Positions 52,921-61,259 of a stretch of DNA of 64,000 nucleotides are shown here, piece after piece. A program made the position numbers and the translations under genes. The notes under the pieces were generated by a model that did not search any database, had not been told where the DNA came from, and saw only the letters and a list, made by a program, of their open reading frames with translations. Position 1 is the stretch's first letter; the number at the start of each line of letters is the position of its first letter. Where the stretch lies: the NCBI GenBank assembly GCA_002103105.1, contig DAAY01000004.1, forward strand, positions 62,001 through 126,000. The letters are read 5' to 3'. The stretch comes from Candidatus Gastranaerophilales bacterium HUM_1. GTDB lineage: Bacteria; Cyanobacteriota; Vampirovibrionia; Gastranaerophilales; Gastranaerophilaceae.

Positions 52921-52945
52921 AGTATTAAGAATTGAGGAAATAATA

Positions 52946-54214
52946 ATGACATTAACAAACATAATATCTGCCATTGGCAACAACAGTAGCATTTACCCAT
53001 TAATTGTGAGAGATTGCGGAATTGAAGCACCTTCCAAAATTCTCATTGCTAGAAATGAGAACAAGAAAGAATCTAAAGAACTCGCCAATGATGCAACAAG
53101 AGAAAAAATAATTGACGAATATGCGACATCCGCAATTTGGTTGGGTGGAATTCCTGCGGTTGAATGTATCGCCGACAAATTTATCTCAAAAAAAGGATAT
53201 AACCCTAATGTTAATATTAAGCTATTCAAAGAAGAACAAAATAAAAATGCTGGTAATATTTTCCAAGGAATTGAATACAATATAAACAAATTTAAAAACA
53301 TTCAAGAAAAAGATGTTCAAGAAGCAATTGCAGATTTAGTCAAGGTAAAAAACAATAAACCATTGTTTGAAGGACTTTTAACAAAAAAATTCTTTGCGGC
53401 AACTATCATCCCAACAGTTATAATGGGGTTTATCCTTCCAAAATTAAATTTTGCACTTACTGCAAAGCTCAGAAAAAATAAGAGCGAACAAAAAAGCTCA
53501 CCTCAACCACAAGCTCCAAATTTATTATTAAATAAGAATATCAACTTTACAGGAAACATTACCTCAACAATTGCAAACCTTAGAACTGTTGATAAGATGG
53601 CTATTTCCGATGGAGGATTAACAGTAGGAAGAGTTTCAACTTCAAGAAATAAAGATGAAGGATATGTTAATGCTTTCAGAATGATAGGTTCTATGATTTT
53701 GAATTTTGTAACTCCTGCATACATTGCAAAAGGACTTGACAAGGCCTCTAATAAATTATTCAAAATAAATGTAAACTTAGATCCAAAAATTTTATCAAAT
53801 AAAGACTTTATTTCAGCAATAAAAGAGAACAATTTTGAACTTCCGAAATCAAATTCCGCAAAAGATTTATTTGAATTTATAGATTCTAAACCAACGAGTT
53901 TATTTTCTCAAATGGCACAAGAAATGAAAAAAGTTTCATATCTAGAATCTGGATATAGAGACCCTAGAAAATACGTAGATATTAACGACTTAGCAAATTT
54001 CAGAACAGAAGTAGTGAAATTTATTGAAACAGCTAAAATTTCAAAAAACATCGAAAAATTTGCACAAAAAGCAAAATGGATAAAATGTGCAAATATTTTA
54101 GCAAATGTTGGGATTTCTAGTTTCTTACTTGCGGGAGTTTTGCCAAAATTGCAGTACGAATTTAACAAACTTATAACTGGTTCATACGCAGACCCAGGAC
54201 TTAGAAAACAATAA
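52946..54214 (+). CDS. Membrane protein of unknown function under the His attenuator (422 aa)
   Basis: Not recognised; it is not a known his-operon enzyme or typical transporter. Hydrophobic stretches occur near residues 150-170 (FFAATIIPTVIMGFILPKL), 247-265 (MIGSMILNFVTPAYIAKGL) and 390-408 (NILANVGISSFLLAGVLPKL). The PKL-ended first and last helices look alike, hinting at an internal duplication. An NINFTGN motif lies near residue 200 after a Gln/Pro-rich linker. TTGAGGAAA lies shortly before the ATG, 25 nt after the attenuator. The upstream attenuator implies expression rises when histidyl-tRNA is scarce. Confidence 0.7.
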   Translation: MTLTNIISAIGNNSSIYPLIVRDCGIEAPSKILIARNENKKESKELANDATREKIIDEYATSAIWLGGIPAVECIADKFISKKGYNPNVNIKLFKEEQNKNAGNIFQGIEYNINKFKNIQEKDVQEAIADLVKVKNNKPLFEGLLTKKFFAATIIPTVIMGFILPKLNFALTAKLRKNKSEQKSSPQPQAPNLLLNKNINFTGNITSTIANLRTVDKMAISDGGLTVGRVSTSRNKDEGYVNAFRMIGSMILNFVTPAYIAKGLDKASNKLFKINVNLDPKILSNKDFISAIKENNFELPKSNSAKDLFEFIDSKPTSLFSQMAQEMKKVSYLESGYRDPRKYVDINDLANFRTEVVKFIETAKISKNIEKFAQKAKWIKCANILANVGISSFLLAGVLPKLQYEFNKLITGSYADPGLRKQ

Positions 54215-54349
54215 AAAACTTATTAAAAATCTCCTCTCAACATACTATACAAAAATTCAATTACGTGGTATCATGTTGGCAGATGTAGTAGGAAATATTT
54301 TTTAACGTATATGCAATAATTTTTATTTAAAAACAACTAAATAGAAGCA

Positions 54350-54374
54350 TTCGGGTAGGATATATGTACCCGAA
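54350..54374 (+). promoter_or_regulatory. Hairpin in the rny 5' region
   Basis: TTCGGGTA/TACCCGAA perfect inverted repeat around a 9-nt loop, extendable by GCA/TTGC, 45 nt before the start codon. There is no T-run, so it is not a terminator. Confidence 0.5.
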
Positions 54375-54419
54375 ATTGCATGTATTATAAAAAAATAGAA
54401 AAGGATAAGGTATTACTTT

Positions 54420-55949
54420 ATGGAAGCAAAAACCTTGTTATTAGTCATTGCTATTATTACGGTAATAGTTTTAATTGCGGTGCTAATTATTCAAAAAAAC
54501 AAAGTTAAAAGTGCTCTAGAATCCTTGGAAAAAGACAAGAAGGCTCTTGAAGACAAGGAAAAAATTCTCTACAAAGAAGCTAAAATTAAAGCCGTAGAAG
54601 AACTTCAAGAAGATAGAGAACAACTTAATGAAGAAGAAAGAGAACGCAGACAAGAAATCGCTAGACAAGAACAAAAACTAGCAAAAAGAGAGGATGTACT
54701 TGAAGATAAAATTCAAGAATACACAGAAAAAGACCTTCAAGCTCAAAGAAAAATGGATCAATTATTAGAAAAAGAAGATTACTTAGCTGAATTGGTTCAA
54801 AAACAAACAGAAGAACTTGAAAGAATTTCTGGAATGTCTTGCGAAGAAGCAAAAAGAACTCTTTTAGAACAATTAAAAAACGATTTAGCTCAAGAGCAAA
54901 TGCAGTTAATTAAAGAAAATGAAGCAAAAATAAAAGAAATTTCTCTTGAAAAATCGAAAGAAATATTATCAACCACAATGCAAAGATGTATGATTGAACA
55001 AGTTGTAGAAACAACTGTTTCAGTTGTAGCCCTTCCAAATGATGAAATGAAAGGTCGTATTATCGGAAGAGAAGGACGTAACATCAGAGCTTTAGAAACT
55101 TTAACAGGCGTTGATTTAATCATTGATGATACTCCAGAAGCAGTTGTACTATCTAGCTTTGACCCAGTTAGAAGAGAAATTGCAAAACTTGCATTAGAAA
55201 AATTGATTGTTGATGGACGTATTCACCCTGTAAGAATTGAAGAAATGGTTGAAAAAGCTAGAGAAGAAATCGACAAAAAGATTTGGTCTGAAGGTGAAAA
55301 TGCAGCTCTTGAAATGGGAGTTATGGGACTAAACAAAGAGCTTATCAAAACACTAGGAAGACTTTATTACAGAACCAGCTATGGTCAAAATGTTCTAAAA
55401 CACTCTTTAGAAGTTGGTCATATTGCAGGAATGTTAGCGGCCGAACTTGGAGCGAATGAAAAAATTGCAAAAAGAGCTGGCCTATTACACGATATAGGAA
55501 AAGCTGTTGACCAAACTCAAGAAGGAACTCATATTCAACTTGGGGTTGAACTTGCAACTCGATACGGAGAAAGAGCTGAAGTTATTCATGCAATCGAAGC
55601 TCACCACGACGACATTGTTGCCAATACAATAGAAGCGGTTTTGGTTAAAGTTGCAGATGCAATTTCTGCAGGCAGACCAGGAGCTAGACGTGACACTTTG
55701 GAAATTTATATCAAACGTTTACAAAAAATAGAAGAAATTGTAAATAGTTACGAAGGGATTAAACAATCATTTGCAGTTCAAGCAGGTAGAGAAGTTAGAA
55801 TTATTGTCCAAGCAGAAATGTTTGATGATCTAGCTTCTGGGAAACTAGCAAGAGATGTTGCGAAGCGAATTGAAAACGAACTTGATTACCCTGGACAAAT
55901 CAGAGTAACCGTTGTTAGAGAATTCAGAACAACAGAAATTGCGAAGTAA
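54420..55949 (+). CDS. rny: Ribonuclease Y
   Basis: A 509-residue protein with an N-terminal membrane anchor (about 5-24), a charged coiled coil (about 30-190), a KH domain (GRIIGREGRNIRALETLTGVD), and an HD domain with LLHDIGKAVD and AHHDD. It is a membrane-bound endoribonuclease that starts mRNA decay. AAAGGATAAGG lies upstream of the ATG. ymdB follows, as in Bacillus. The long 5' region has a stable hairpin that could regulate it. Confidence 0.96.
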   Translation: MEAKTLLLVIAIITVIVLIAVLIIQKNKVKSALESLEKDKKALEDKEKILYKEAKIKAVEELQEDREQLNEEERERRQEIARQEQKLAKREDVLEDKIQEYTEKDLQAQRKMDQLLEKEDYLAELVQKQTEELERISGMSCEEAKRTLLEQLKNDLAQEQMQLIKENEAKIKEISLEKSKEILSTTMQRCMIEQVVETTVSVVALPNDEMKGRIIGREGRNIRALETLTGVDLIIDDTPEAVVLSSFDPVRREIAKLALEKLIVDGRIHPVRIEEMVEKAREEIDKKIWSEGENAALEMGVMGLNKELIKTLGRLYYRTSYGQNVLKHSLEVGHIAGMLAAELGANEKIAKRAGLLHDIGKAVDQTQEGTHIQLGVELATRYGERAEVIHAIEAHHDDIVANTIEAVLVKVADAISAGRPGARRDTLEIYIKRLQKIEEIVNSYEGIKQSFAVQAGREVRIIVQAEMFDDLASGKLARDVAKRIENELDYPGQIRVTVVREFRTTEIAK

Positions 55950-55958
55950 AAAACTTAA

Positions 55959-55991
55959 AAGCATAAGACTCTAAATTAGGGTCTTATGCTT
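55959..55991 (+). terminator. Hairpin between rny and ymdB
   Basis: AAGCATAAGAC/GTCTTATGCTT stem with an 11-nt loop; it lacks a strong T-run, so it may be a leaky terminator or RNA-stability element. Confidence 0.5.
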
Positions 55992-56019
55992 CTCATATAA
56001 AACAGTTTAGGAATATAAA

Positions 56020-56850
56020 ATGTCAGACGGAAAGATTATAAAAGTTATATTTTTTGGAGATATTGTCGGGAAACCAGGAAGGGTTGCTGTTCGAGATTTT
56101 TTGCAAAACAATGATACCTTCAAAAATTATGATTTTATAATTGCAAATATTGAAAATGCCTCACACGGCTTTGGATTAACAGAAAAAAATTACAAAGATT
56201 TTCTTGAATATGGAGTTAATGCAATGACTTGCGGAAACCATATTTGGGATAAAAGAGATATTTATAACTACATCGATTCTGCGGATAAACTTTTAAGACC
56301 TATCAATTACCCACAAGGAACAAGAGGGGTTGGTAGTAGAATTTTTGATATGGGTGAATTTAAGATTGGAGTAATCAATGTTCTTGGTAGAGTGTTTATG
56401 AACTTAGTTGACTCTCCATGGCAAATGGTTAAAGAAGAAATTGAAAGAATAAAACAAATTACACCAATCGTCGTAATTGACTTCCATGCGGAAGCAACAG
56501 CAGAAAAGATTTGTTTTGGGAAATTCTGTTCTGAACTTGGAACAAGTGCCTTTTGGGGAACGCATACCCATGTTCAAACAGCAGATGAAAGTATTATAAA
56601 CGGAATGGGATACATAACAGATGCAGGTTTTTGCGGAGCATCAGACGGTGTGATTGGTATGGATTACCAAACATCACTCGCAAGATTTTTAACAGCTATT
56701 CCTGAACGTTACGAAGTAGCAAAGGGTGAAACAACTCAGGTTAATGCCGTAGAAGTTCACATAGATTCTTCCTCTGGGAAAGCCCTTTCTATTAAAAGAA
56801 TTTTTTGTAGTAGAAATAATTTAGAAGAGGAAAGTGGAAATGAGGACTGA
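56020..56850 (+). CDS. ymdB: YmdB-family metallophosphoesterase
   Basis: A 276-residue protein of the TIGR00282 type with metal-binding motifs FFGDIVGKPG, NIENASHG, CGNHIWD, DFHAEAT and GTHTHVQT. Bacillus YmdB has 2',3'-cyclic-nucleotide phosphodiesterase activity and affects biofilm and RNA processing. It follows rny, the usual neighbour. No strong SD is present (TTTAGGAAT before the ATG). It overlaps the PHP gene by 11 nt. Confidence 0.9.
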   Translation: MSDGKIIKVIFFGDIVGKPGRVAVRDFLQNNDTFKNYDFIIANIENASHGFGLTEKNYKDFLEYGVNAMTCGNHIWDKRDIYNYIDSADKLLRPINYPQGTRGVGSRIFDMGEFKIGVINVLGRVFMNLVDSPWQMVKEEIERIKQITPIVVIDFHAEATAEKICFGKFCSELGTSAFWGTHTHVQTADESIINGMGYITDAGFCGASDGVIGMDYQTSLARFLTAIPERYEVAKGETTQVNAVEVHIDSSSGKALSIKRIFCSRNNLEEESGNED

Positions 56851-57694
56851 TTTACATATTCACACATATTTCTCTGATGGAGTTTTTTCTCCAGAGAAAA
56901 TTGTGGATACGGCAATAGACGTTGGTTTGCAAGCTATCGCTATTACCGATCACGATAATGTTTTAGCTTATGATGTCGCCCAAAAACACATCAAAGATAA
57001 TCATTTAGAAGATAAAATCGAAGTTATACGAGGAATTGAAGTTAATACCTTGTATAAAAATCACGAAGTTCATATCTTAGGATATTTTATGAATACTAAA
57101 GATAAAGACTTTGTTGAACTTCTAAAAAATCAACAACAAGCAAGAATTAAACAAACTAAAGAAATCATCTCACTTCTTTCAAAGAAAGAAGGAATCAAAA
57201 TTAAGTTTGAAGATATTAAAAAACTTGTAGCTGAGGGTGGAAGTATAGGACGTCCACACATTGCAAAAGCTATAACTAATGCTGGCGGAACAAACAACGT
57301 TATGGATGCTTATGCAAAGTATATCCATGATGATTCACCAGTTTATGTTCAAAGAAAAACAGTAACCCCTTTTGATGCAGTAGAAATAATCTACGATGCA
57401 GGAGGAGTACCAGTAATTGCACATCCACATGATTTGGAAATTGCAGAACCATTGATTAAAGAACTTATGAACTATGGGCTTAGAGGAATCGAAGCTTATC
57501 ATAGAAAACATTCACCAGCTTGTGTTGAATATTTTTCTTCAATGGCTGAAAACCTAGGGCTAATTGTTACTGGAGGATCAGATTTTCACGCTCCAAATAT
57601 TATGAATGGACAAATTATTCTTGGAAAAAACTTCGTTCCAGAATGGGTATATGAAAAACTTGTAGCAGAGAAAAAAAGAATTGATATGGCGTAA
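56840..57694 (+). CDS. PHP-domain phosphoesterase (RNase AM/TrpH-like)
   Basis: A 284-residue PHP-fold protein with all metal-binding motifs: HIHTYFSDG, ITDHDN, GIEVN, GRPHIA, AHPHD and GGSDFHAP. Related YciV/RNase AM enzymes remove 5' nucleotides from RNA or hydrolyse 3',5'-bisphosphates; which applies is unknown. The ATG at 56840 follows AGAGGAAAG; a GTG two codons earlier is possible. It overlaps ymdB and is followed within 6 nt by the next gene, so rny-ymdB-php and beyond may form an RNA-metabolism operon. Confidence 0.85.
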   Translation: MRTDLHIHTYFSDGVFSPEKIVDTAIDVGLQAIAITDHDNVLAYDVAQKHIKDNHLEDKIEVIRGIEVNTLYKNHEVHILGYFMNTKDKDFVELLKNQQQARIKQTKEIISLLSKKEGIKIKFEDIKKLVAEGGSIGRPHIAKAITNAGGTNNVMDAYAKYIHDDSPVYVQRKTVTPFDAVEIIYDAGGVPVIAHPHDLEIAEPLIKELMNYGLRGIEAYHRKHSPACVEYFSSMAENLGLIVTGGSDFHAPNIMNGQIILGKNFVPEWVYEKLVAEKKRIDMA

Positions 57695-57700
57695 GGAATC

Positions 57701-58339
57701 ATGAAAAAACGATTTTGGAAAATTGAATATTCAATAACAATTTTTGTTATTTTTGCAATTATACTTTTATTGTTACCGTCATCTTTTATTTCTTCAAAAG
57801 AAGCTGCTTATATCCACAAATGGAACGAAACTTACAATAAAGTTGATTATATGTTCACGGCAATGACTGCACAAGCAAGCGAAAACATTGTCAAAGGTTT
57901 TCACCGAGCAAAAACAAACGAAGAAAGAGAACAACTAATGATAACATTAGTAAAACCTTATCTTCGAATTCAGGAAGAAGATGCCTTGAAAACAAAATAT
58001 AAACAATATTACATGAATGGAAACAAAGTTAATCCTAAGGATCAGTTCTATTTTGATAAATTATACAATTCCAACAATGGACAAATTATTGGAATTAAAG
58101 ATATTAAAGACGAAGATATATACCATCCTGGATTTTTAATGCTGTTTGATATGAACGGATTGAAAGGACCCAATACTTGGGGGAAAGACATTTATGGAAT
58201 AAATATTTTTGTAGATGGGAAAATTACTCCAATAGGCTCAGGATGGAGCATTGATGATGTAAAAAAAGACTGTTCTGAAACAGGAACAGGAGTTTCTTGC
58301 TCATATTATTACAGAATAGGCGGAGAATTTAATGAATAA
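57701..58339 (+). CDS. Membrane-anchored protein with pilin-like head domain
   Basis: A 212-residue protein with an N-terminal membrane helix (about 11-31) after MKKRFWKIEYS. Its C-terminal 70 residues (LFDMNGLKGPNTWGKDIYGI, then DCSETGTGVSCSYYYRIGG) match in pattern the head of the pilin at 9420 (FIDVNGPKKPNRFGNDVF, then DCSKQGKCLYC). The prepilin cleavage motif FTLAE is absent, so it would not be processed as a normal pilin. TAAGGAA lies just before the ATG, 6 nt after the PHP gene. Role unknown; possibly a fixed pilus-associated protein. Confidence 0.6.
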   Translation: MKKRFWKIEYSITIFVIFAIILLLLPSSFISSKEAAYIHKWNETYNKVDYMFTAMTAQASENIVKGFHRAKTNEEREQLMITLVKPYLRIQEEDALKTKYKQYYMNGNKVNPKDQFYFDKLYNSNNGQIIGIKDIKDEDIYHPGFLMLFDMNGLKGPNTWGKDIYGINIFVDGKITPIGSGWSIDDVKKDCSETGTGVSCSYYYRIGGEFNE

Positions 58340-58928
58340 TAATATAAAAAGCGTTTGTGTTTTTGCATCCTCTTCAAATTTTCTTGATGAGAAATACTAT
58401 GAGGATGCGAAAGAACTTGGAAAACTTTTAGGTCAAAACAATTATGACATCGTATATGGAGGTAGCAATCTCGGATTGATGTGGGCTTGTGCTTCTCAAG
58501 TGAAAGAACACGGAGGAAAAATCTCTGGAGTTATGCCTGAAAAACTTCATAATTTGGGCGTATTTACTGAAGGTTGCGATGAATTTATCATAACTGCAGG
58601 AATGAGAGAACGCAAAGCAAAAATTGATGAGATTTCCGAAGCGGTTATAGCTCTTGCTGGAGGTTTTGGAACATTGGAAGAACTATCAGAAATGATTGTT
58701 CAAAAACAATTGGGGTATAACAAAAAGCCTATCATTATTTTAAATACAAATGGTTTTTACAATAAACTTAACGAATTTTTTGAAGAAATTATTGAACAAA
58801 AATTTGCAAATAAAAATATGAGAAAAATATACTTCATTGCTCAAACTCCAACTGAAGCAATTGAATATCTAAAAAACTATGAACCATCAGTTCTAGATGT
58901 AGATAAAAACGCAATTTACGCAAGATAA
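58332..58928 (+). CDS. LOG-family phosphoribohydrolase-like protein
   Basis: A 198-residue protein of the LOG/'lysine decarboxylase-like' family. It has CVFASSSNFLD, YGGSNLGLMW and ERKAKI, and AGGFGTLEEL in place of the usual PGGxGTxxE. Members cleave nucleoside 5'-monophosphates to base and ribose 5-phosphate; in bacteria many act on purine nucleotides. The Glu of GTLEE is kept, but Pro to Ala in the motif is unusual. It overlaps the previous gene by 8 nt, ending at a bidirectional terminator. Confidence 0.8.
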   Translation: MNNNIKSVCVFASSSNFLDEKYYEDAKELGKLLGQNNYDIVYGGSNLGLMWACASQVKEHGGKISGVMPEKLHNLGVFTEGCDEFIITAGMRERKAKIDEISEAVIALAGGFGTLEELSEMIVQKQLGYNKKPIIILNTNGFYNKLNEFFEEIIEQKFANKNMRKIYFIAQTPTEAIEYLKNYEPSVLDVDKNAIYAR

Positions 58929-58934
58929 AAACTA

Positions 58935-58966
58935 AAAGAGGCCTAATTTTTCTTAGACCTCTTTTT
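58935..58966 (+). terminator. Bidirectional terminator
   Basis: Stem AAAAGAGGCCTAA/TTAGACCTCTTTT with one mismatch, between convergent genes. Confidence 0.8.
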
Positions 58967-58988
58967 AATAATATATTATAAATTGTTA

Positions 58989-59612
58989 TCAACTATTTAT
59001 TAAATCATCTATTGATTTTTGTAAAGCTGAAGTGTCCGAATCCAATTTATTTTTCGCTACTGATTCAGCATTTTTTTGAAGTCTCTTTGCGGATACTTTT
59101 TTTGATTTTTCAGCTAATTCTGATTGAATTCTTTCATCTGCCAATTTTATATGAGAATCAAGCAAACCTCCAGAATATTTTGAACCGAGTTTTTGTTCAG
59201 GTAAAATTGCAGTGATTAAACTTTTCGTACTTTCTTCTAAACTTTCAGGACAAGAATACTTATTTCCCCAAGCATAAATAACAACTTTGTCATCAGATTT
59301 GCCCAAAACATTCTCGAAAAATTTACGAACTTTACTTTTTGCTAGGTTTTCAAAAAAGATATTTACGGAACTTTGCACACAATCATTCCCCTGCTTTATA
59401 GCATGAAAAACAATATCTACATTATATTTTTTACAAAAATCCATTGCAACTGGATTTTTTTTAAATGCTTGAACAAGGCCATTAGCAAATTCTGGATATT
59501 TTTTGTACAATCCCTCGCATTTTACACTTTTGATTGAAGTAAAATTTGGATTAATCGAATTTTTATTATTAAAATTTTCATATTGTGATGAAGTTACTCG
59601 TTGAATTTGCAT
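58989..59612 (-). CDS. Protein of unknown function (207 aa)
   Basis: Not recognised. A 207-residue soluble protein; N-terminus MQIQRVTSSQYENF with NPNFTS at residues 21-26 (see the N-terminal motif finding), a globular middle with three Cys, and a Lys/Glu-rich coiled C-terminal third (about 150-207). AGGAG supports the ATG at 59612; a longer frame would add 24 residues without signal. It faces the LOG gene across a shared terminator. Confidence 0.6.
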   Translation of the reverse strand: MQIQRVTSSQYENFNNKNSINPNFTSIKSVKCEGLYKKYPEFANGLVQAFKKNPVAMDFCKKYNVDIVFHAIKQGNDCVQSSVNIFFENLAKSKVRKFFENVLGKSDDKVVIYAWGNKYSCPESLEESTKSLITAILPEQKLGSKYSGGLLDSHIKLADERIQSELAEKSKKVSAKRLQKNAESVAKNKLDSDTSALQKSIDDLINS

Positions 59613-59745
59613 TGATAATCTCCTATATTTTATATCCGTTTTTAGAGTAAAACCTGTAAATATTTTTTTTGCTACTTTCGGCAATTTATTAGCAATATTT
59701 AGGCATTTGTGGTAGAATTATCTCAAATAAGGAGATAGTATAACA

Positions 59746-61191
59746 ATGGATCAAGAACTAAGAGACAAATACGAAGTCGTGATAGGCTTGGAAGTCCACG
59801 CACAATTAAAAACAAAATCAAAAATATTTGCACCTGATAAAAATGAATTCGGACAAGAACCAAACTCTTTAACAAGTCCAATTACATTAGGAATGCCAGG
59901 AGTTTTACCAGTATTAAACAAAGAATGTGTTAATATGGGTATCTTAACAGGTTTAGCACTAAATTGCGAAATTCCTTCTCGTTGCAAATTTGACAGAAAA
60001 CAATATTTTTATCCAGACCTTCCAAAAGGTTATCAAATTTCACAATATGATGAACCAATTTGTGTAAATGGTCACTTAGATATTAACGGAAAAAGAATCG
60101 GTATTACAAGAGCTCACTTAGAAGAAGATGCAGGCAAACTTGTTCACGCAGGAGCGAATGGACTTGCAGGCTCAACATATTCTCTTGTTGACTTGAACAG
60201 AGCGGGAACTCCATTATTAGAAATCGTGTCTGAGCCAGATATGAGAAGTTCAGAAGAAGCTAAAAACTACATGGAAGAACTCAGAAACATCGTTAGATAT
60301 ATTGGAGTTTGCGATGGAAACTTAGAAGAAGGATCAATGAGATGTGACGCAAACATTTCAATTATGCCAAAAGGCTCAAAAGAATTCGGAACTCGTGCAG
60401 AAATCAAAAACGTAAACTCATTTGCAGCATTACAAAGAGCAATTGAATACGAAATCGAAAGACAAATTGAAATCGTTGAAGAAGGCGGTCAAGTTGTTCA
60501 AGAAACAAGATTGTGGGACGATAATGCTCGTGAAACTCGTTCAATGAGAGGTAAAGAAGATGCTCACGATTACAGATATTTCCCAGAACCTGATTTGATG
60601 CCATTAGAAATCTCTAGAGAATGGGTTGAAAAAATCAAATCAGAAATGCCAGAATTACCTAGTCAAAAACGTGCAAGATACCAAGAAATTGGTCTTAGCG
60701 AATATGATGCTAGTGTAATTGTTGAACAAATGGGCTTGGCTCTTTTCTTTGATAAAGTTCTTGAACTTGGAGCTAATCCTAAAACAGCAGTTAACTTTAT
60801 TATGGGTGAAATTGCTGCATTCTTAAAAGAAGACCATATTGAAATCACTGATACAAAATTAACTCCAGAAAATTTAGCTGAGTTAATTGCGTTAATTGAA
60901 AAAGGAACAATTTCAAATAACATCGGTAAACAAATCATTATTGAAATGTTAAAAGAAGGAACAAAAGCATCTGTTATCGTTGAAAAGAAAGGCTTGAGCC
61001 AAATTTCAGATGAAGGAGCTATTAAAGAACTTGTTCAAAAAGTTGTTGATGCTCATCCAAATGAAGTTGAAGCTTATAAAAACGGTAAAACAAACCTATT
61101 AGGATTCTTCGTAGGTCAAATTATGAAAGAAACTAAAGGTAGAGCTAACCCTAAAACAGTTAACCAATTGCTTAGAGAAATTATTGGCTAA
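59746..61191 (+). CDS. gatB: Asp-tRNA(Asn)/Glu-tRNA(Gln) amidotransferase subunit B
   Basis: This 481-residue protein has the GatB start YEVVIGLEVHAQLKTKSK, GMPGVLPVLN, RKQYFYPDLPKGYQISQ and the C-terminal YqeY-like domain. With GatA and GatC it transamidates misacylated tRNA. gatA and gatC are not adjacent. It implies indirect Gln-tRNA (or Asn-tRNA) synthesis, consistent with gltX in the window. An extended -10 (TGGTAGAAT, 59710-59718) lies upstream, with AAGGAGA as SD. Confidence 0.96.
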   Translation: MDQELRDKYEVVIGLEVHAQLKTKSKIFAPDKNEFGQEPNSLTSPITLGMPGVLPVLNKECVNMGILTGLALNCEIPSRCKFDRKQYFYPDLPKGYQISQYDEPICVNGHLDINGKRIGITRAHLEEDAGKLVHAGANGLAGSTYSLVDLNRAGTPLLEIVSEPDMRSSEEAKNYMEELRNIVRYIGVCDGNLEEGSMRCDANISIMPKGSKEFGTRAEIKNVNSFAALQRAIEYEIERQIEIVEEGGQVVQETRLWDDNARETRSMRGKEDAHDYRYFPEPDLMPLEISREWVEKIKSEMPELPSQKRARYQEIGLSEYDASVIVEQMGLALFFDKVLELGANPKTAVNFIMGEIAAFLKEDHIEITDTKLTPENLAELIALIEKGTISNNIGKQIIIEMLKEGTKASVIVEKKGLSQISDEGAIKELVQKVVDAHPNEVEAYKNGKTNLLGFFVGQIMKETKGRANPKTVNQLLREIIG

Positions 61192-61207
61192 TAAATAGAG
61201 TAAATAC

Positions 61208-61240
61208 AAAAAAAGGTCATAGTTCTCTATGGCCTTTTTA
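61208..61240 (+). terminator. Terminator after gatB
   Basis: Stem AAAAAGGTCATAG/CTATGGCCTTTTT with one mismatch and a T-run. Confidence 0.85.
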
Positions 61241-61259
61241 ATTAAAAAAGGAAGAGAAA

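Noticed and set aside
52741..52945. Reading the hairpin at 52880-52920 as a simple terminator of the 52366 gene
   Set aside because: A promoter and a His-rich leader lie between that gene and the hairpin, and the leader end is complementary to the hairpin's 5' arm; attenuation explains more.
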